From Halopseudomonas nanhaiensis (GTDB lineage Bacteria; Pseudomonadota; Gammaproteobacteria; Pseudomonadales; Pseudomonadaceae), in NCBI RefSeq assembly GCF_020025155.1, contig NZ_CP073751.1, positions 620,001-684,000 on the forward strand: 64,000 bases of DNA. Direction: 5' to 3'. The position numbers were made by a program, and so were the translations under genes. The notes under the pieces were generated by a model. It was not told where the DNA came from, did no database searches, and was given only the letters and a program-made list of their open reading frames with translations. Of this stretch, positions 45,684 to 56,746 are shown piece after piece; position 1 is the stretch's first letter, and each line of letters starts with the position of its first letter.

Positions 45684-46115
45684 ATGGCTGTTGAACGCAC
45701 ATTGTCCATCATCAAGCCCGATGCCGTTGCCAAGAATGTCATCGGTCAGATCGTCAGCCGCTTCGAGCAGGCTGGTCTGCGCGTTATCGCGGCGAAGATG
45801 GTCCAGCTGTCCCAGTCGGATGCCGAAGGCTTCTACGCCGAGCACAAGGAGCGTCCGTTCTTCAAGGATCTGGTTGCGTTCATGACGTCCGGCCCGGTTG
45901 TCGTTCAGGTGCTCGAAGGTGAGGGCGCGGTACTGAAGAATCGTGATCTGATGGGCGCGACCAACCCGAAGGAAGCAGCATCGGGCACCATCCGCGCGGA
46001 TTTCGCCGAGTCGATCGATGCCAATGCCGTACATGGCTCTGATTCCACTACCTCGGCTGCCCGCGAAGTAGCGTATTTCTTCGCCGAAACCGAACTCTGC
46101 CCGCGTACTCGCTAA
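45684..46115 (+). CDS. ndk: Nucleoside diphosphate kinase
   Basis: A 143-residue enzyme moving the gamma phosphate between nucleoside triphosphates and diphosphates. [12 protein letters not shown] starts the fold, and the phosphohistidine lies in [12 protein letters not shown] precedes the ATG. In related genomes ndk ends the isc region; here it directly follows iscS. Confidence 0.97.
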   Translation: MAVERTLSIIKPDAVAKNVIGQIVSRFEQAGLRVIAAKMVQLSQSDAEGFYAEHKERPFFKDLVAFMTSGPVVVQVLEGEGAVLKNRDLMGATNPKEAASGTIRADFAESIDANAVHGSDSTTSAAREVAYFFAETELCPRTR

Positions 46116-46148
46116 GGCCGGGCCTGACTCTGGAGTGATGTCATCCTC

Positions 46149-47306
46149 ATGACCGATACCGTTGCCAAGACCAATCTGCTGGGTCTGACTCAGCCGAAAA
46201 TGGAGGCTTTCTTCGAACAGATCGGAGAGAAGCGTTTCCGTGCCGGTCAGGTGATGAAATGGATCCATCACTTCGGCGTTTCCGATTTCGACGAGATGAC
46301 CAATCTCGGCAAGGCACTGCGCGAGAAGCTCAAGGCTCAAGCCGAGATCCGTGGTCCGGAAATCGTCAGTGAAGATATTTCCAAGGACGGCACGCGCAAG
46401 TGGGTGGTGCGTGTCGCCTCGGGTAGTTGTGTCGAGACGGTGTACATTCCACAGAATGGTCGCGGCACCCTGTGCGTGTCGTCCCAGGCCGGATGCGCGC
46501 TGGACTGCAGTTTTTGCTCGACAGGCAAACAAGGTTTCAACAGCGATCTCACCGTGGCCGAGATCATCGGCCAGGTGTGGGTCGCCAACAAGTCCTTCGG
46601 GACCGTGCCGGCCAAGGTTGATAGAGCGATCACCAACGTGGTGATGATGGGCATGGGTGAGCCGCTGCTGAATTTCGATAACGTCGTCGATTCCATGAAT
46701 CTGATGATGGACGATCTGGGCTACGGCATTTCCAAGCGCAAGGTCACGCTGTCGACATCGGGCGTGGTGCCGATGATCGACAAGCTCGCAGCCGTCACGG
46801 ACGTTGCGCTGGCGCTCTCCCTGCATGCTCCGAATGATGCGTTGCGCAACGAGCTGGTGCCGATCAACCGCAAGTATCCGCTGAAGATGCTGCTGGCATC
46901 CTGCAACGCGTATATCGCCGGGCTGGGCGAAAAGCGGTATCTGACTATCGAGTACACGCTGCTCAAGGATGTGAACGATCAGCCCGAGCATGCTGAACAG
47001 CTGATTGAGCTGCTGCGCGAAACACCCTGCAAGATAAATCTGATTCCGTTCAACCCGTTCCCACACTCGGGTTACGAGCGACCGAGCAATAATGCGATTC
47101 GGCGCTTCCAGGACATGTTGCATCGGGCGGGTTACAACGTGACCGTGCGCACCACCCGCGGTGAGGATATCGATGCCGCCTGCGGGCAGTTGGTCGGACA
47201 GGTCGCCGACCGCACGCGGCGCAGTGAACGCTATATCGCGGTGCGTCAACTTGCGGCTGACGGCGCACCTGCCGTGGCGCAGTCTGCATCCAGTCGCCAG
47301 GTCTGA
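46149..47306 (+). CDS. rlmN: 23S rRNA (A2503-C2)/tRNA (A37-C2) methyltransferase RlmN
   Basis: A 385-residue radical SAM methyltransferase. The CxxxCxxC cluster is CALDCSFC within [19 protein letters not shown], with the upstream Cys region SCVETVYIP and the downstream methyl-carrying Cys in [14 protein letters not shown]. It methylates adenine 2503 of 23S rRNA and A37 in some tRNAs. The order ndk-rlmN-pilF is standard for pseudomonads. Confidence 0.96.
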   Translation: MTDTVAKTNLLGLTQPKMEAFFEQIGEKRFRAGQVMKWIHHFGVSDFDEMTNLGKALREKLKAQAEIRGPEIVSEDISKDGTRKWVVRVASGSCVETVYIPQNGRGTLCVSSQAGCALDCSFCSTGKQGFNSDLTVAEIIGQVWVANKSFGTVPAKVDRAITNVVMMGMGEPLLNFDNVVDSMNLMMDDLGYGISKRKVTLSTSGVVPMIDKLAAVTDVALALSLHAPNDALRNELVPINRKYPLKMLLASCNAYIAGLGEKRYLTIEYTLLKDVNDQPEHAEQLIELLRETPCKINLIPFNPFPHSGYERPSNNAIRRFQDMLHRAGYNVTVRTTRGEDIDAACGQLVGQVADRTRRSERYIAVRQLAADGAPAVAQSASSRQV

Positions 47307-47321
47307 TGGGATGATACGGAC

Positions 47322-48083
47322 ATGATCAAACCAATGCTTGCGGTAGGGATGCTCAGCCTGGTGTTGACGGGTTGCATGACTACCACCACCGGTGAGAAGC
47401 CGCGCAAGACGGATCCGAACGCCGCGCGAGACTCGTATATCCAGCTGGGCATCGGGTATCTGCAGGAAGGCGAGACCGAGCGCGCCAAGGCGCCGCTTAG
47501 CGAAGCGCTGAAGCTGGATCCGCGTTCCTCGGCTGCGCATACCGCGTTGGCACTGGTATTTCAGCAGGAAGGCGAAGACACGTCGGCCGAGCAGCATTTC
47601 CGTGCGGCTCTGGCAGCCGAGCCCGACAGTGCTCGCATCCTGAATAACTACGGAGCGTTTCTGCTTGCCCAGGAACGTTACAACGAAGCGTTACAGCAGT
47701 TCGAGAAAGCCTCGCGCGACACCCTGTACCGGGAGCGCTCGCGGGTATTCGAGAATCTTGGTCTGACGCATTCTCGGATGGACAATACCGAAGCTGCCAA
47801 GGCAAGCTTCGAGCGAGCGCTCAGGCTGAACAGCCGCCAGCCGCTGGCGTTGCTGGAGCTGGCCAAGATCGAGTTTCAGCAGCAGCATTACGTACCTGCC
47901 TGGGAATACTATCGCCGCTTTACCCAGTTGTCGGGCCAGACCGCTTCCAGCCTGTGGCTGGGTGTGCAGTTGGCCCGTCGGTTCGAAGACCACAACCGGG
48001 CTGCGAGCTATGCATTGCAACTGCGCCGCCTCTATCCTGCAAGTCCCGAGGCCAGGGCGCTCAAAGCGTCGGAGTCATCATGA
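47322..48083 (+). CDS. pilF: Type IV pilus biogenesis/stability lipoprotein PilF (PilW)
   Basis: A 253-residue outer-membrane lipoprotein. The lipobox is LTGC (Cys near residue 19), followed by six TPR-like repeats (IQLGIGYLQEGETERAKAPL, SSAAHTALALVFQQEGE and others). PilF is the pilotin that puts the PilQ secretin into the outer membrane. No other pilus gene lies near, as is normal. The stop overlaps the rodZ start as ATGA. Confidence 0.93.
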   Translation: MIKPMLAVGMLSLVLTGCMTTTTGEKPRKTDPNAARDSYIQLGIGYLQEGETERAKAPLSEALKLDPRSSAAHTALALVFQQEGEDTSAEQHFRAALAAEPDSARILNNYGAFLLAQERYNEALQQFEKASRDTLYRERSRVFENLGLTHSRMDNTEAAKASFERALRLNSRQPLALLELAKIEFQQQHYVPAWEYYRRFTQLSGQTASSLWLGVQLARRFEDHNRAASYALQLRRLYPASPEARALKASESS

Positions 48084-49051
48084 ACTCAGAACACATTGAT
48101 TCGGCAGCGGGCGTCAACGACGCGCTGCGTTTCGCCAACCCGGGTGAGGCCCTGCGCAACGCGCGGGTGGAGTGCGGCCTGACCGCCGCTCAGGTAGCCG
48201 AGGCGTTACGGCTCACGCCCAGAACCCTGGATCACATCGAGACCGGGCAGTTCGACCGGCTTCCCGGCGACACCTTCGCCCGCGGGTACATTCGCGCCTA
48301 TGCGCGACTGCTCAAGCTCGATCCCACTGAATACGTGCTGGCCTATGACCGTCAGATGGGGATTCAGGAGCGTGAACGTCCTGTCAACGGCATCAGCAAG
48401 GTAGCGCCTCAGCCCCAGTCCAGCCGTCTGTGGGTACGGGGCACCTCTGCTGCCATGATGCTGGCCGTCATCGGCTGTGGGGTATGGTGGTTCAGCGCCG
48501 AGCAGCGTTCCGAGCCTGCGACCGTCGCCACCAGCGCCGACGATCTGCTCGAGGATGTCCAGATCGACTCCCTCCCGCCACCGGTGCCGATTCCGGGCAT
48601 CCAGCGCGCCAACCTGGCGTTGGTGGACGAGCCCGTCGTACCCGCTGAAAGGGTCAGCTTCAGCGAAGCTGCGCCGGTGGCGGATGCCGCCGTGCAGGAC
48701 CAGCCCGTCAGTGCTGCCGCAGTCGAACCGCCTTCATCACCAGTTGCCACGCCGAGTGCCGACCCGGCGCCCGCCGCAGTGGCGACCACGGCAAGTGTCG
48801 ATGGCAGGACGCTGCAGATGAGCTTCAGTGACAATTGCTGGGTGCAGATCAGTACGCTGGAAGGCAAGGTCGTACACAGCGGTTTGATGCAGGCAGGACA
48901 GAGCATTGCAATTCCGCAGGACGGTCCGCTTCAGGTGGTCATCGGCGCAGTTGAAGCGGTGCAGTCGATCCAGCTCGCCGGCGCGCCGGTGCAGCTCCCG
49001 AGCAACAAGCAGTCCGGCGTGGTGCGTCTGCGTCTGGACGAGCGGGGTTGA
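48080..49051 (+). CDS. rodZ: RodZ-like helix-turn-helix membrane protein
   Basis: A 323-residue bitopic protein. The N-terminal HTH ([22 protein letters not shown]) is followed by a basic region, one membrane segment (about residues 118-138, [16 protein letters not shown]), a Pro/Ala-rich periplasmic linker, and a C-terminal DUF4115 domain ([14 protein letters not shown]). RodZ links MreB to the cell-wall elongation complex. The start at 48080 overlaps the pilF stop by four bases, and its own stop overlaps the ispG start. Confidence 0.9.
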   Translation: MNSEHIDSAAGVNDALRFANPGEALRNARVECGLTAAQVAEALRLTPRTLDHIETGQFDRLPGDTFARGYIRAYARLLKLDPTEYVLAYDRQMGIQERERPVNGISKVAPQPQSSRLWVRGTSAAMMLAVIGCGVWWFSAEQRSEPATVATSADDLLEDVQIDSLPPPVPIPGIQRANLALVDEPVVPAERVSFSEAAPVADAAVQDQPVSAAAVEPPSSPVATPSADPAPAAVATTASVDGRTLQMSFSDNCWVQISTLEGKVVHSGLMQAGQSIAIPQDGPLQVVIGAVEAVQSIQLAGAPVQLPSNKQSGVVRLRLDERG

Positions 49052-50166
49052 TGATGCACCAGTCTTCGCCGGTAAAGCGTCGGGTATCACGTCAGATCAA
49101 GGTCGGCTCGGTTCTGGTCGGCGGCGATGCGCCGATCTCTGTTCAGAGCATGACCAACACCGAGACCTGCGATGTGGCCGCTACCGTGGCCCAGATCCAG
49201 CGCCTGGAAGCGGCCGGAGCGGACATCGTACGTGTATCGGTCCCCAGCATGGAAGCGGCGGAGGCGTTCGGCAAGATCCGTCAGCAGACGTCCATGGCGC
49301 TGGTGGCGGACATTCACTTTGATTACAAGATTGCTCTGCGGGTTGCCGAGCTTGGCGTCGACTGCCTGCGCATCAATCCAGGCAATATCGGCCGCGAAGA
49401 CCGCGTTCGCGCTGTCGTCGACGCGGCGCGGCATCATGGCATTCCGATCCGCATCGGCGTCAATGCCGGTTCGCTGGAAAAGGATCTGCAGAAAAAATAC
49501 GGCGAGCCGACGCCCGAGGCGCTGGTGGAGTCCGCGTTGCGCAATGTCGAGCACCTCGACCGTCTTGATTTCCAGGATTTCAAGGTCAGCGTGAAGGCCT
49601 CCGACGTTTTCATGGCAGTCGGTGCCTACCGTCTGCTGGCCAGCCAGATTGTCCAGCCGTTGCATCTGGGCATCACCGAAGCGGGCGGGCTACGCTCGGG
49701 TACGGTCAAGTCGGCAGTCGGCCTGGGCATGTTGCTGGCCGAAGGGATCGGCGACACCATCCGCATCTCTCTGGCCGCTGACCCGGTGGAAGAGATCAAG
49801 GTCGGTTTCGATATTCTGAAGTCGTTGAGGCTGCGTTCTCGGGGTATCAACTTCATCGCCTGCCCGAGTTGTTCACGGCAGAACTTCGACGTGGTCAAGA
49901 CCATGAACGAGCTGGAGTCGCGTCTGGATGACGTCCTCGTTCCGCTTGATGTTGCGGTGATCGGCTGCGTCGTAAACGGGCCGGGCGAAGCCAGAGAGGC
50001 TGATATCGGTCTGACTGGCGGAACGCCCAACAACCTCGTGTACGTCGATGGCGCCCCGGATCAGAAAGTCGACAACGACAATCTGGTGGACCGCCTGGAG
50101 CAGATGATTCGTGAGAAAGTGGCCGCAAAGCTGGCGCTGGACGCCAACACGATTGCCCGCGGCTGA
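49051..50166 (+). CDS. ispG: 4-hydroxy-3-methylbut-2-enyl-diphosphate synthase
   Basis: A 371-residue 4Fe-4S enzyme of the MEP isoprenoid pathway. The N-terminal TIM barrel ([22 protein letters not shown]) and the C-terminal cluster domain with [10 protein letters not shown] and a third Cys in [12 protein letters not shown] are clear. The start is one of two successive ATGs (49051, 49054) overlapping the rodZ stop. Confidence 0.96.
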   Translation: MMHQSSPVKRRVSRQIKVGSVLVGGDAPISVQSMTNTETCDVAATVAQIQRLEAAGADIVRVSVPSMEAAEAFGKIRQQTSMALVADIHFDYKIALRVAELGVDCLRINPGNIGREDRVRAVVDAARHHGIPIRIGVNAGSLEKDLQKKYGEPTPEALVESALRNVEHLDRLDFQDFKVSVKASDVFMAVGAYRLLASQIVQPLHLGITEAGGLRSGTVKSAVGLGMLLAEGIGDTIRISLAADPVEEIKVGFDILKSLRLRSRGINFIACPSCSRQNFDVVKTMNELESRLDDVLVPLDVAVIGCVVNGPGEAREADIGLTGGTPNNLVYVDGAPDQKVDNDNLVDRLEQMIREKVAAKLALDANTIARG

Positions 50167-50180
50167 TTAAGGAAAGTATC

Positions 50181-51458
50181 TTGAAGACCCTCCAAGCCGT
50201 ACGCGGCATGAACGATATCCTGCCCGCAGACAGCGCCCTCTGGCAGTACCTCGAACGCACGGTGGCCGAGCTGCTGGGCAGTTACGGCTACCAGCAGATT
50301 CGCCTGCCGATCGTCGAACCTACCGAGCTGTTCAAGCGTTCGATTGGCGAAGTCACCGACATCGTCGAAAAGGAGATGTATACCTTTGCCGATCGTAACG
50401 GCGATTCGCTGACCCTGCGCCCGGAAGGAACTGCCGGGTGCGTTCGGGCGATGCTCGAACACGGTTTGCTCGGCGGTGGCCTGAGCCACAAGGTCTGGTA
50501 CACAGGCCCGATGTTTCGCCATGAAAGGCCGCAGAAGGGGCGTTACCGCCAGTTTCATCAGATCGGCGTGGAAACCTTCAACCTCACCGGTCCGGATATC
50601 GACGCAGAGTTGATCATTCTCAGCTGGCGGCTGTGGAAGAAGCTTGGACTCGACCAGGCCGTTACCCTTGAGCTCAACAGCCTGGGTACCAGCGCGGACC
50701 GCTCGCGCTACCGCGATGATCTGGTCAGCTATTTGCGGGAGCGTTTTGACAGCCTGGACGAGGACAGCCAGAGGCGTCTCGACAGCAATCCGTTGCGCGT
50801 GCTGGACAGCAAGAATCCTGACACGCAGGCGCTGCTGGTCGATGCACCAAAGCTCGCGGATTATCTGGATGAGCAGGCGCGCGCGCATTTCGAGGGATTG
50901 CGCGCGCTGCTCGACGCTGCCGGCGTGCCTTACGTTATCAATCCGCGCCTGGTACGGGGGCTGGATTACTATGGCCTGACGGTATTCGAGTGGGTCACCG
51001 ATCGTCTGGGCGCTCAGGGTACCGTTTGCGCAGGCGGACGCTACGACGGGCTGGTGGAGCAGCTTGGGGGCAAGCCGGCTCCGGCAGTGGGTTTCGCCAT
51101 GGGCATGGAACGGTTGTTGCTGCTCATCGAAACGCTGGAACAGGTTCCAGAGGCCCTTGCCCGCCAGGTCGATGTGTATCTTGTCACGCTGGGCGAGTCA
51201 GCGGCTACCGCGGGATTCCGTCTTGCCGAGCAGCTGCGCGATGCCTTGCCTGGGCTGCGACTGGTAGTGCATTGTGGCGGCGGCAGCTTCAAGAGTCAGT
51301 TCAAGAAGGCTGACAAGTCGGGCGCACTTTACGCGCTCATCCTCGGAGAAAACGAGGCTGCCGAGGGCAAGGTGGGGCTCAAACCCCTACGCGCCGAAGG
51401 CGAACAGGAAAATCTCGGCTGGACAGACGTTCCGGCGCGACTGGCAGAATTGATTTAG
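50181..51458 (+). CDS. hisS: Histidine--tRNA ligase
   Basis: A 425-residue class II aminoacyl-tRNA synthetase. Motif 2 is [20 protein letters not shown]-like ([11 protein letters not shown]), the histidine-binding loops are [13 protein letters not shown] and GGRYDGL, and an anticodon-binding domain closes the protein. The start is a TTG at 50181 with AAGGA 7 nt upstream; it gives the family N-terminus [14 protein letters not shown], and no ATG fits. Confidence 0.96.
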   Translation: MKTLQAVRGMNDILPADSALWQYLERTVAELLGSYGYQQIRLPIVEPTELFKRSIGEVTDIVEKEMYTFADRNGDSLTLRPEGTAGCVRAMLEHGLLGGGLSHKVWYTGPMFRHERPQKGRYRQFHQIGVETFNLTGPDIDAELIILSWRLWKKLGLDQAVTLELNSLGTSADRSRYRDDLVSYLRERFDSLDEDSQRRLDSNPLRVLDSKNPDTQALLVDAPKLADYLDEQARAHFEGLRALLDAAGVPYVINPRLVRGLDYYGLTVFEWVTDRLGAQGTVCAGGRYDGLVEQLGGKPAPAVGFAMGMERLLLLIETLEQVPEALARQVDVYLVTLGESAATAGFRLAEQLRDALPGLRLVVHCGGGSFKSQFKKADKSGALYALILGENEAAEGKVGLKPLRAEGEQENLGWTDVPARLAELI

Positions 51459-51496
51459 CGATTCCAGGCGCCTCACGGCGCAGCAAGGAGTGTTAG

Positions 51497-52135
51497 GTGG
51501 ACCGGACAGAAGAAGAACAGATCGAACATATCAAGGATATGTGGCGTCGCCACGGGATGCCGATCCTCCTGGGTGCTGGCCTGGCTCTGGTGGCAGTAGT
51601 CGGCTGGAAGGCCTGGGTGAATCACCAGGAATCCCAGGCTGCGAGCGCTTCGAGTGCCTACCAGACCATGCTCGAGACGATTCTCACGGCTGAAAACGAA
51701 GCAGCCAAGACGCGCGCGGCGGAGCTTGCCCAGCAGTTGCGAGAAGACTACGGCAGCACGCGGTATGCCGAATTCGCAGGTCTGATGCAGGCCCGCCTGG
51801 CCGTCGAGGCCGGCGACTTTGCAGGTGCCGAAACCGTGCTGAATGACGTCATTGGGTCCACTGACGATGCGGCACTCGCCGAGATCGCACGTCAGCGTCT
51901 GGCCCGAGTACTGGCTCAGCAGGATCGCGCCGACGAGGCGCTGAAGCTGTTCGACGCAGAAGTGACCGGTCTGCTGCGTGCGGGGCGAGAAGAAGTACGC
52001 GGTGATCTGCTGGTCACGCTTGGTCGCGACGATGAAGCGCGCGAAGCCTATCAGGCCGCCATAGAGGCGACCGAAGACCCGCGCAATCGTCCGCAATTGC
52101 AGTTGAAGCTCGATGACCTGGCGGAGGAAGCCTAG
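51497..52135 (+). CDS. YfgM-like tetratricopeptide inner-membrane protein
   Basis: A 212-residue protein with an N-terminal cytoplasmic stretch (TEEEQIEHIKDMWRRHG), one membrane helix (about residues 22-42) and a periplasmic TPR-like domain. YfgM-type proteins work with SecYEG and periplasmic chaperones such as PpiD. The start is a GTG at 51497 with AAGGAG 6 nt upstream. Its stop overlaps the bamB start by one base. The order hisS-yfgM-bamB-der is conserved. Confidence 0.88.
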   Translation: MDRTEEEQIEHIKDMWRRHGMPILLGAGLALVAVVGWKAWVNHQESQAASASSAYQTMLETILTAENEAAKTRAAELAQQLREDYGSTRYAEFAGLMQARLAVEAGDFAGAETVLNDVIGSTDDAALAEIARQRLARVLAQQDRADEALKLFDAEVTGLLRAGREEVRGDLLVTLGRDDEAREAYQAAIEATEDPRNRPQLQLKLDDLAEEA

Positions 52136-53280
52136 TGAAGCGGATGTCCCGATTGTTCGTTGTCGGCCTGGCCGCTGCGGTTCTGGCCGGCTGCGGCTCG
52201 TCGAGCAAGAACGAGCTGCCGCCAGCGGAGCTTGAAAAATTCGACGCGGAGGTCGAACTCGACCGTGTGTGGAAGCGCAACATCGGCGTTGGCCAGGGCA
52301 AGTTGTACAACACGCTGGTCCCGGCGCTGGATGGGCTGCGTCTGTACGCCGCCGACGCCCGCGGTCGAGTCGTTGCCATGGATCGCGACGACGGTTCGGT
52401 TGCCTGGCAGGTCAAGCTCAAGGAACCGCTGGCCGGTGCAGTGGGCACCGGGGGCGGACGCGTGCTGGTCGGAACGCTGGATGGTGAAGTCATCGCTCTG
52501 GACGAGGAAGACGGCAGCGAGATGTGGCGCGCCACGGTGTCCAGCGAGGTGCTGGCGCCACCGCAGTCAAATGGTGACGTGGTCGTTGTTCAGACGCAGG
52601 ACGACAAGCTGTTTGCCCTCGATATCAGCTCTGGCGAGCGGCGCTGGTTGTACGAGTCGACCCAGCCGGTGCTGACCGTTCGCGGCCACAGTACGCCGGT
52701 AGTCGATCTGCGTCAGGTGTACGCCGGGCTGTCCAGTGGACGTCTGGTGTCACTGGCCGCCGAGAACGGCATTCCGGTATGGGAACAGGCTATCGCGCAG
52801 CCCAAGGGTCGCTCCGAACTGGAGCGGATGGTCGATATCGATGGCGACCTGGTCCTGGACGACGGCACCCTGTACGCCGCCTCCTTCCAGGGCAATCTGG
52901 CTGCGCTGGATGCGGAGTCCGGCACGCTGCGCTGGCAACACAAGGCTTCCAGTCATGGCGGGCCGGCGGTGGGCTTCGGCAGTGTTTACATCGCCCACGC
53001 CGATGGTGTGGTGGAAGCGATCGACCAGGGGCGCGCTAGCAGCCTGTGGCGCAACGAGGATCTCCAGCGTCGCCGTCTGACGGCGCCGGTCACCTTCAGC
53101 AGTTATGTTGCCGTGGCAGATTTCGAAGGATACGTACACCTGCTGGCACAGACCGATGGTCGTCTGGTCGGCCGGGTACGCGTCGATCGCAAGGGCGTGC
53201 GTGTTGCCCCGATCGTCGTCGGCGATACTCTCTATGTGTTCGGTAACAGCGGCGACCTGGTGGCGCTGAAACTGGACTGA
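52135..53280 (+). CDS. bamB: Outer membrane protein assembly factor BamB
   Basis: A 381-residue lipoprotein of the BAM complex. The lipobox is VLAGC (Cys near residue 20), followed by an eight-bladed PQQ-type beta-propeller with repeats such as GRVVAMDRDDGSVAWQVKL and GEVIALDEEDGSEMWRATV. It starts at a GTG overlapping the previous stop; an ATG three codons later is possible. A terminator follows. Confidence 0.94.
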   Translation: MKRMSRLFVVGLAAAVLAGCGSSSKNELPPAELEKFDAEVELDRVWKRNIGVGQGKLYNTLVPALDGLRLYAADARGRVVAMDRDDGSVAWQVKLKEPLAGAVGTGGGRVLVGTLDGEVIALDEEDGSEMWRATVSSEVLAPPQSNGDVVVVQTQDDKLFALDISSGERRWLYESTQPVLTVRGHSTPVVDLRQVYAGLSSGRLVSLAAENGIPVWEQAIAQPKGRSELERMVDIDGDLVLDDGTLYAASFQGNLAALDAESGTLRWQHKASSHGGPAVGFGSVYIAHADGVVEAIDQGRASSLWRNEDLQRRRLTAPVTFSSYVAVADFEGYVHLLAQTDGRLVGRVRVDRKGVRVAPIVVGDTLYVFGNSGDLVALKLD

Positions 53281-53304
53281 TCGCGAAACAGGTTATACTT
53301 TCCC

Positions 53305-53340
53305 GGCCGCTGCGCATTGGTGCAGCGGCCGTTTTGTTTT
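53305..53340 (+). terminator. Rho-independent terminator between bamB and der
   Basis: Stem GGCCGCTGC/GCAGCGGCC (53305-53313 with 53322-53330), followed by GTTTTGTTTT. A TATACT box just before it (about 53294) could belong to a der promoter whose transcript would then pass this hairpin, so attenuation is possible. Confidence 0.85.
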
Positions 53341-53368
53341 CAGGCACTTTTAGGTGCGCGGAGTAATC

Positions 53369-54811
53369 ATGGTTCCTGTCATTGCCCTGGTGGGGCGGCC
53401 GAATGTCGGCAAGTCCACGTTATTCAATCGTCTGACCAAAAGTCGTGACGCAATCGTGGCGGACGTCGCCGGGTTGACCCGTGACCGTCAGTACGGTGAG
53501 GCGCAGTGGCAGGGTCGGACCTATATCGTTGTCGATACCGGCGGTATCAGCGGCGACGAGCAGGGCCTGGACATGATCATGGCGGGGCAGTCGCTGCAGG
53601 CCATCGAAGAGGCCGATGCCGTGTTGTTCATGGTGGACGCGCGCGCCGGCCGCACCCCGGGCGACGAGCTGATCGCCGAACATTTGCGCAAGCGCGACAA
53701 GCGGACCTTTCTGATTGCCAACAAGCTCGACGGCGCCGACCAGGATTCCATCATGGGCGAGTTCGCCCAACTGGGCCTTGGTGACCCGCTGGGTATTGCC
53801 GCTGCGCACGGTCGCAACATCAATCCGATGCTCGAAGTCGTACTCGGCGAAGAGGGCGTTACCAGTCCGGACCTGGACGAGAACGGCGAGCCGGTCGAGC
53901 GGCTGGTGGTCGAGCCGATCGGTACCAAGATCGCGGTCATTGGTCGACCCAACGTCGGCAAGTCGACACTGGTCAATCGCATGCTCGGAGAGGATCGGGT
54001 GGTGGTCTTCGACCAGGCGGGCACCACGCGCGACAGTATCTACATCCCCTACGAGCGGCACGACAAGCCCTATACGCTGATCGACACCGCAGGTGTGCGC
54101 CGGCGCGGGAAGGTGTTCGAGGCGATCGAAAAGTTCTCCGTGATCAAGACACTGCAGGCGATTCAGGACGCCAACGTGGTGATCTTCGTGGTCGATGCGC
54201 GCGAGGGTATCGTCGAGCAGGATCTGCATCTGCTCGGCTTTGTGCTTGAGGCCGGCCGCGCGCTGGTCATCGCCATCAACAAGTGGGACGGGATGGAGGA
54301 TCGCGAGAAGGAATTCGTCAAGACCGAGCTACAACGGCGCCTGATCTTCGCTCAGTTTGCTGATCAGCACTTCATTTCCGCTCTGCATGGCAGCGGCGTC
54401 GGCCTGCTGTACAAGTCGGTAGACAAGGCCTTTGAAAGCGCGATGACCAAGATCCCGACGCGCCGGATGACCGAAATTCTTGAAGCGGCAGTGGCCGAAC
54501 ATCAGCCGCCTCTGGTCAACGGACGGCGGATCAAATTGCGCTACGCGCACCTGGGTGGCTCCAACCCGCCGATCATCGTGGTGCACGGCAATCAGGTCGA
54601 CTCCGTCCCGCGTTCGTATACCCGTTATCTGGAAAACACCTTTCGCAAGGTGCTGAAGATCACCGGTACGCCGATTCGCATCGAATACAAGAGCGGTGAT
54701 AATCCGTTCGCCGAACGCAAGAACAAGCTCACCGAGCGTCAGGTCAACAAGAAGCGCCGTCTGATGTCGCATCACAAGAAGGCGGAGAAGAAGCGCAAGG
54801 ACAAGCGCTGA
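53369..54811 (+). CDS. der: Ribosome biogenesis GTPase Der (EngA)
   Basis: A 480-residue protein with two tandem GTPase domains. The first has GRPNVGKST at about residues 8-16 and NKLD; the second has GRPNVGKST at about 193-201 and NKWD. A C-terminal KH-like domain follows, with a very basic tail ([20 protein letters not shown]). It acts in 50S subunit maturation. GCGGAG precedes the ATG at 53369. Confidence 0.96.
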   Translation: MVPVIALVGRPNVGKSTLFNRLTKSRDAIVADVAGLTRDRQYGEAQWQGRTYIVVDTGGISGDEQGLDMIMAGQSLQAIEEADAVLFMVDARAGRTPGDELIAEHLRKRDKRTFLIANKLDGADQDSIMGEFAQLGLGDPLGIAAAHGRNINPMLEVVLGEEGVTSPDLDENGEPVERLVVEPIGTKIAVIGRPNVGKSTLVNRMLGEDRVVVFDQAGTTRDSIYIPYERHDKPYTLIDTAGVRRRGKVFEAIEKFSVIKTLQAIQDANVVIFVVDAREGIVEQDLHLLGFVLEAGRALVIAINKWDGMEDREKEFVKTELQRRLIFAQFADQHFISALHGSGVGLLYKSVDKAFESAMTKIPTRRMTEILEAAVAEHQPPLVNGRRIKLRYAHLGGSNPPIIVVHGNQVDSVPRSYTRYLENTFRKVLKITGTPIRIEYKSGDNPFAERKNKLTERQVNKKRRLMSHHKKAEKKRKDKR

Positions 54812-54835
54812 GTTCAGTTCTGACTTGGTTCTGAC

Positions 54836-54867
54836 AAAAAAACCGGCGCACTGGCGCCGGTTTTTTT
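54836..54867. terminator. Bidirectional terminator between der and leuA
   Basis: ACCGGCGC/GCGCCGGT (54842-54849 with 54854-54861) has seven A before and seven T after, so it serves both convergent genes. Confidence 0.92.
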
Positions 54868-54883
54868 ACCGGTGCCGGAGGAT

Positions 54884-56554
54884 TCAGGCCGCCTGTTGCC
54901 CCGCCTGGCGTGCCGCCCGATTCAGCGCGCTGAACAATGCCCGGAACGACGCGGTGGTCAGGTTCTCGTCGATCCCGACGCCATACAGCGGCCGGGCACC
55001 TTCCACGCGAATCTCGATATAGGCAGCGGCTTTGGCATTGGTCCCGGAGCCGATCGAATGTTCGTGGTAATCCATGATTTCCACGGCGCCTGGCAAGCCT
55101 GCCACCAGTGCTTCCAATGGTCCCTTGCCGAGCCCACGCCAGTGCTGGGTTTCACCGTTGACCAGCACTTCGACATCGACGGCGCTGGTACCATTTTCTT
55201 CCTGCAGGCGATGGCGAATCAGCGCATATGGACTGGCTGCCTGGAGGTATTCACGATCGAGCAGCTGGTGAATCTGGCTGGCGGTCATTTCCAGGCCAAG
55301 ACGATCCGTCTCGCCCTGGACCACCTGGCTGAATTCGATCTGCATGCGCCGCGGCAGGCTGATGCCGTACTCGGTTTCAAGCAGATAGGTGATGCCACCC
55401 TTGCCGGACTGACTGTTGACGCGGATGACGGCCTCGTAGCTACGGCCGATATCAGCCGGATCAATCGGCAGATACGGGACTTCCCAGAGGGCGTCCGGCT
55501 TCTGCTGAACGAAGCCCTTGCGGATGGCGTCCTGGTGCGAGCCGGAAAAGGCGGTGTGCACCAGGTCGCCCACGTAGGGATGACGCGGGTGTACCGGTAA
55601 CTGATTGCACTCTTCCACCACCTTGCGCACAGCATCGATGTCGGAGAAGTCCAGCTGCGGATGGATGCCCTGCGTGTAAAGGTTCAGTGCAAGGGTCACC
55701 AGGTCCACGTTGCCGGTGCGCTCGCCGTTGCCGAACAGGCAGCCTTCGACACGGTCGGCACCGGCCAGCAGGCCGAGCTCGGTTGCTGCGACGCCGGTGC
55801 CGCGATCGTTGTGCGTGTGCAGGCTCACCAGCACGCTGTCTCGACGGCTGACGTGACGGCAGAACCATTCGATCTGGTCTGCGTAGTGGTTGGGCGTAGC
55901 CACCTCCACCGTTGCGGGCAGGTTGAGAATCACCTTGTTGTCCGGTGTGGGTTGCCACACATCCAGCACGGCATCGCACACCTGCACGGCGAAGTCGAGT
56001 TCGGTCGATGTGAAGATTTCCGGCGAGTACTGGAATGTCCAGTCGGTTTCAGGCTGCCGCGCCGCCAGCTCGCGAATCAGGCTCGCCGCGTTGACGGCAA
56101 TGTCGATGACACCCTGCTTGTCCTGATTGAACACGATCCGGCGAAAGCTCGGCGCGGTAGCGTTGTAGACGTGGACGATCGCGCGCCTGGCTCCGCGCAG
56201 GGACTCGAAAGTACGCTCGATCAGATCCGCGCGCGCCTGCGTCAGCACCTGAATGGTTACGTCATCGGGAATGTGGCCATCTTCGATGAGCGTGCGCACG
56301 AAGTCGAAGTCCATCTGCGAGGCGGAGGGAAAAGCCACTTCGATCTGCTTCACTCCAACCTGCACCAATGTCTGGAAGAACCGCAGCTTTTTCGCAGGAT
56401 CCATCGGTTCGATCAAGGACTGGTTGCCGTCACGCAGGTCCGAGCTGCACCATATCGGCACCTCGGTGAGGGTGCGCGATGGCCATTGCCGGTCAGGGAT
56501 ATCAACGGGCTGGAACGGGCGGTATTTGCTGGAGGGATCTTTGAGCATGCTCAT
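54884..56554 (-). CDS. leuA: 2-isopropylmalate synthase (long form)
   Basis: A 556-residue enzyme making 2-isopropylmalate from 2-oxoisovalerate and acetyl-CoA, the committed step to leucine. The catalytic TIM barrel begins with [18 protein letters not shown] (metal-binding DxRDGxQ) and includes [13 protein letters not shown] with the His-x-His metal ligands. The C-terminal LeuA regulatory domain, which senses leucine, is complete (about residues 430-550). The length is that of the type found in pseudomonads and actinobacteria. It is a single gene; leuBCD are not adjacent. Confidence 0.96.
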   Translation of the reverse strand: MSMLKDPSSKYRPFQPVDIPDRQWPSRTLTEVPIWCSSDLRDGNQSLIEPMDPAKKLRFFQTLVQVGVKQIEVAFPSASQMDFDFVRTLIEDGHIPDDVTIQVLTQARADLIERTFESLRGARRAIVHVYNATAPSFRRIVFNQDKQGVIDIAVNAASLIRELAARQPETDWTFQYSPEIFTSTELDFAVQVCDAVLDVWQPTPDNKVILNLPATVEVATPNHYADQIEWFCRHVSRRDSVLVSLHTHNDRGTGVAATELGLLAGADRVEGCLFGNGERTGNVDLVTLALNLYTQGIHPQLDFSDIDAVRKVVEECNQLPVHPRHPYVGDLVHTAFSGSHQDAIRKGFVQQKPDALWEVPYLPIDPADIGRSYEAVIRVNSQSGKGGITYLLETEYGISLPRRMQIEFSQVVQGETDRLGLEMTASQIHQLLDREYLQAASPYALIRHRLQEENGTSAVDVEVLVNGETQHWRGLGKGPLEALVAGLPGAVEIMDYHEHSIGSGTNAKAAAYIEIRVEGARPLYGVGIDENLTTASFRALFSALNRAARQAGQQAA

Positions 56555-56607
56555 GAGGTGCTTTCCGGTGCGGCGTCTTGTGAACGCAAAAAAGTGTGGA
56601 TGCCGCT

Positions 56608-56636
56608 ACACTATCGGTCGCAGGAAAACCTTGCAA
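56608..56636 (-). promoter_or_regulatory. Probable leuA promoter
   Basis: On the minus strand TTGCAA (56631-56636) and TAGTGT (56608-56613) are spaced by 17 nt, fitting -35 and -10 boxes. The leuA ATG is 54 nt further. I see no leader peptide with leucine codons. Confidence 0.45.
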
Positions 56637-56746
56637 GAAGATCGAAAAATTTGCAATAAACACGCGCTGATGCCCGGCGTACTTTACTTGTATGTCCAGA
56701 AAGCGCTGGTTGTTGGGTAGTAATTGCTCAGCGGGAAGCGCCTCGA

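Noticed and set aside
45594-47597. A 667-codon open frame opposite ndk and rlmN
   Set aside because: It spans two well-recognised genes and an intergenic promoter; composition is that of an antisense shadow.
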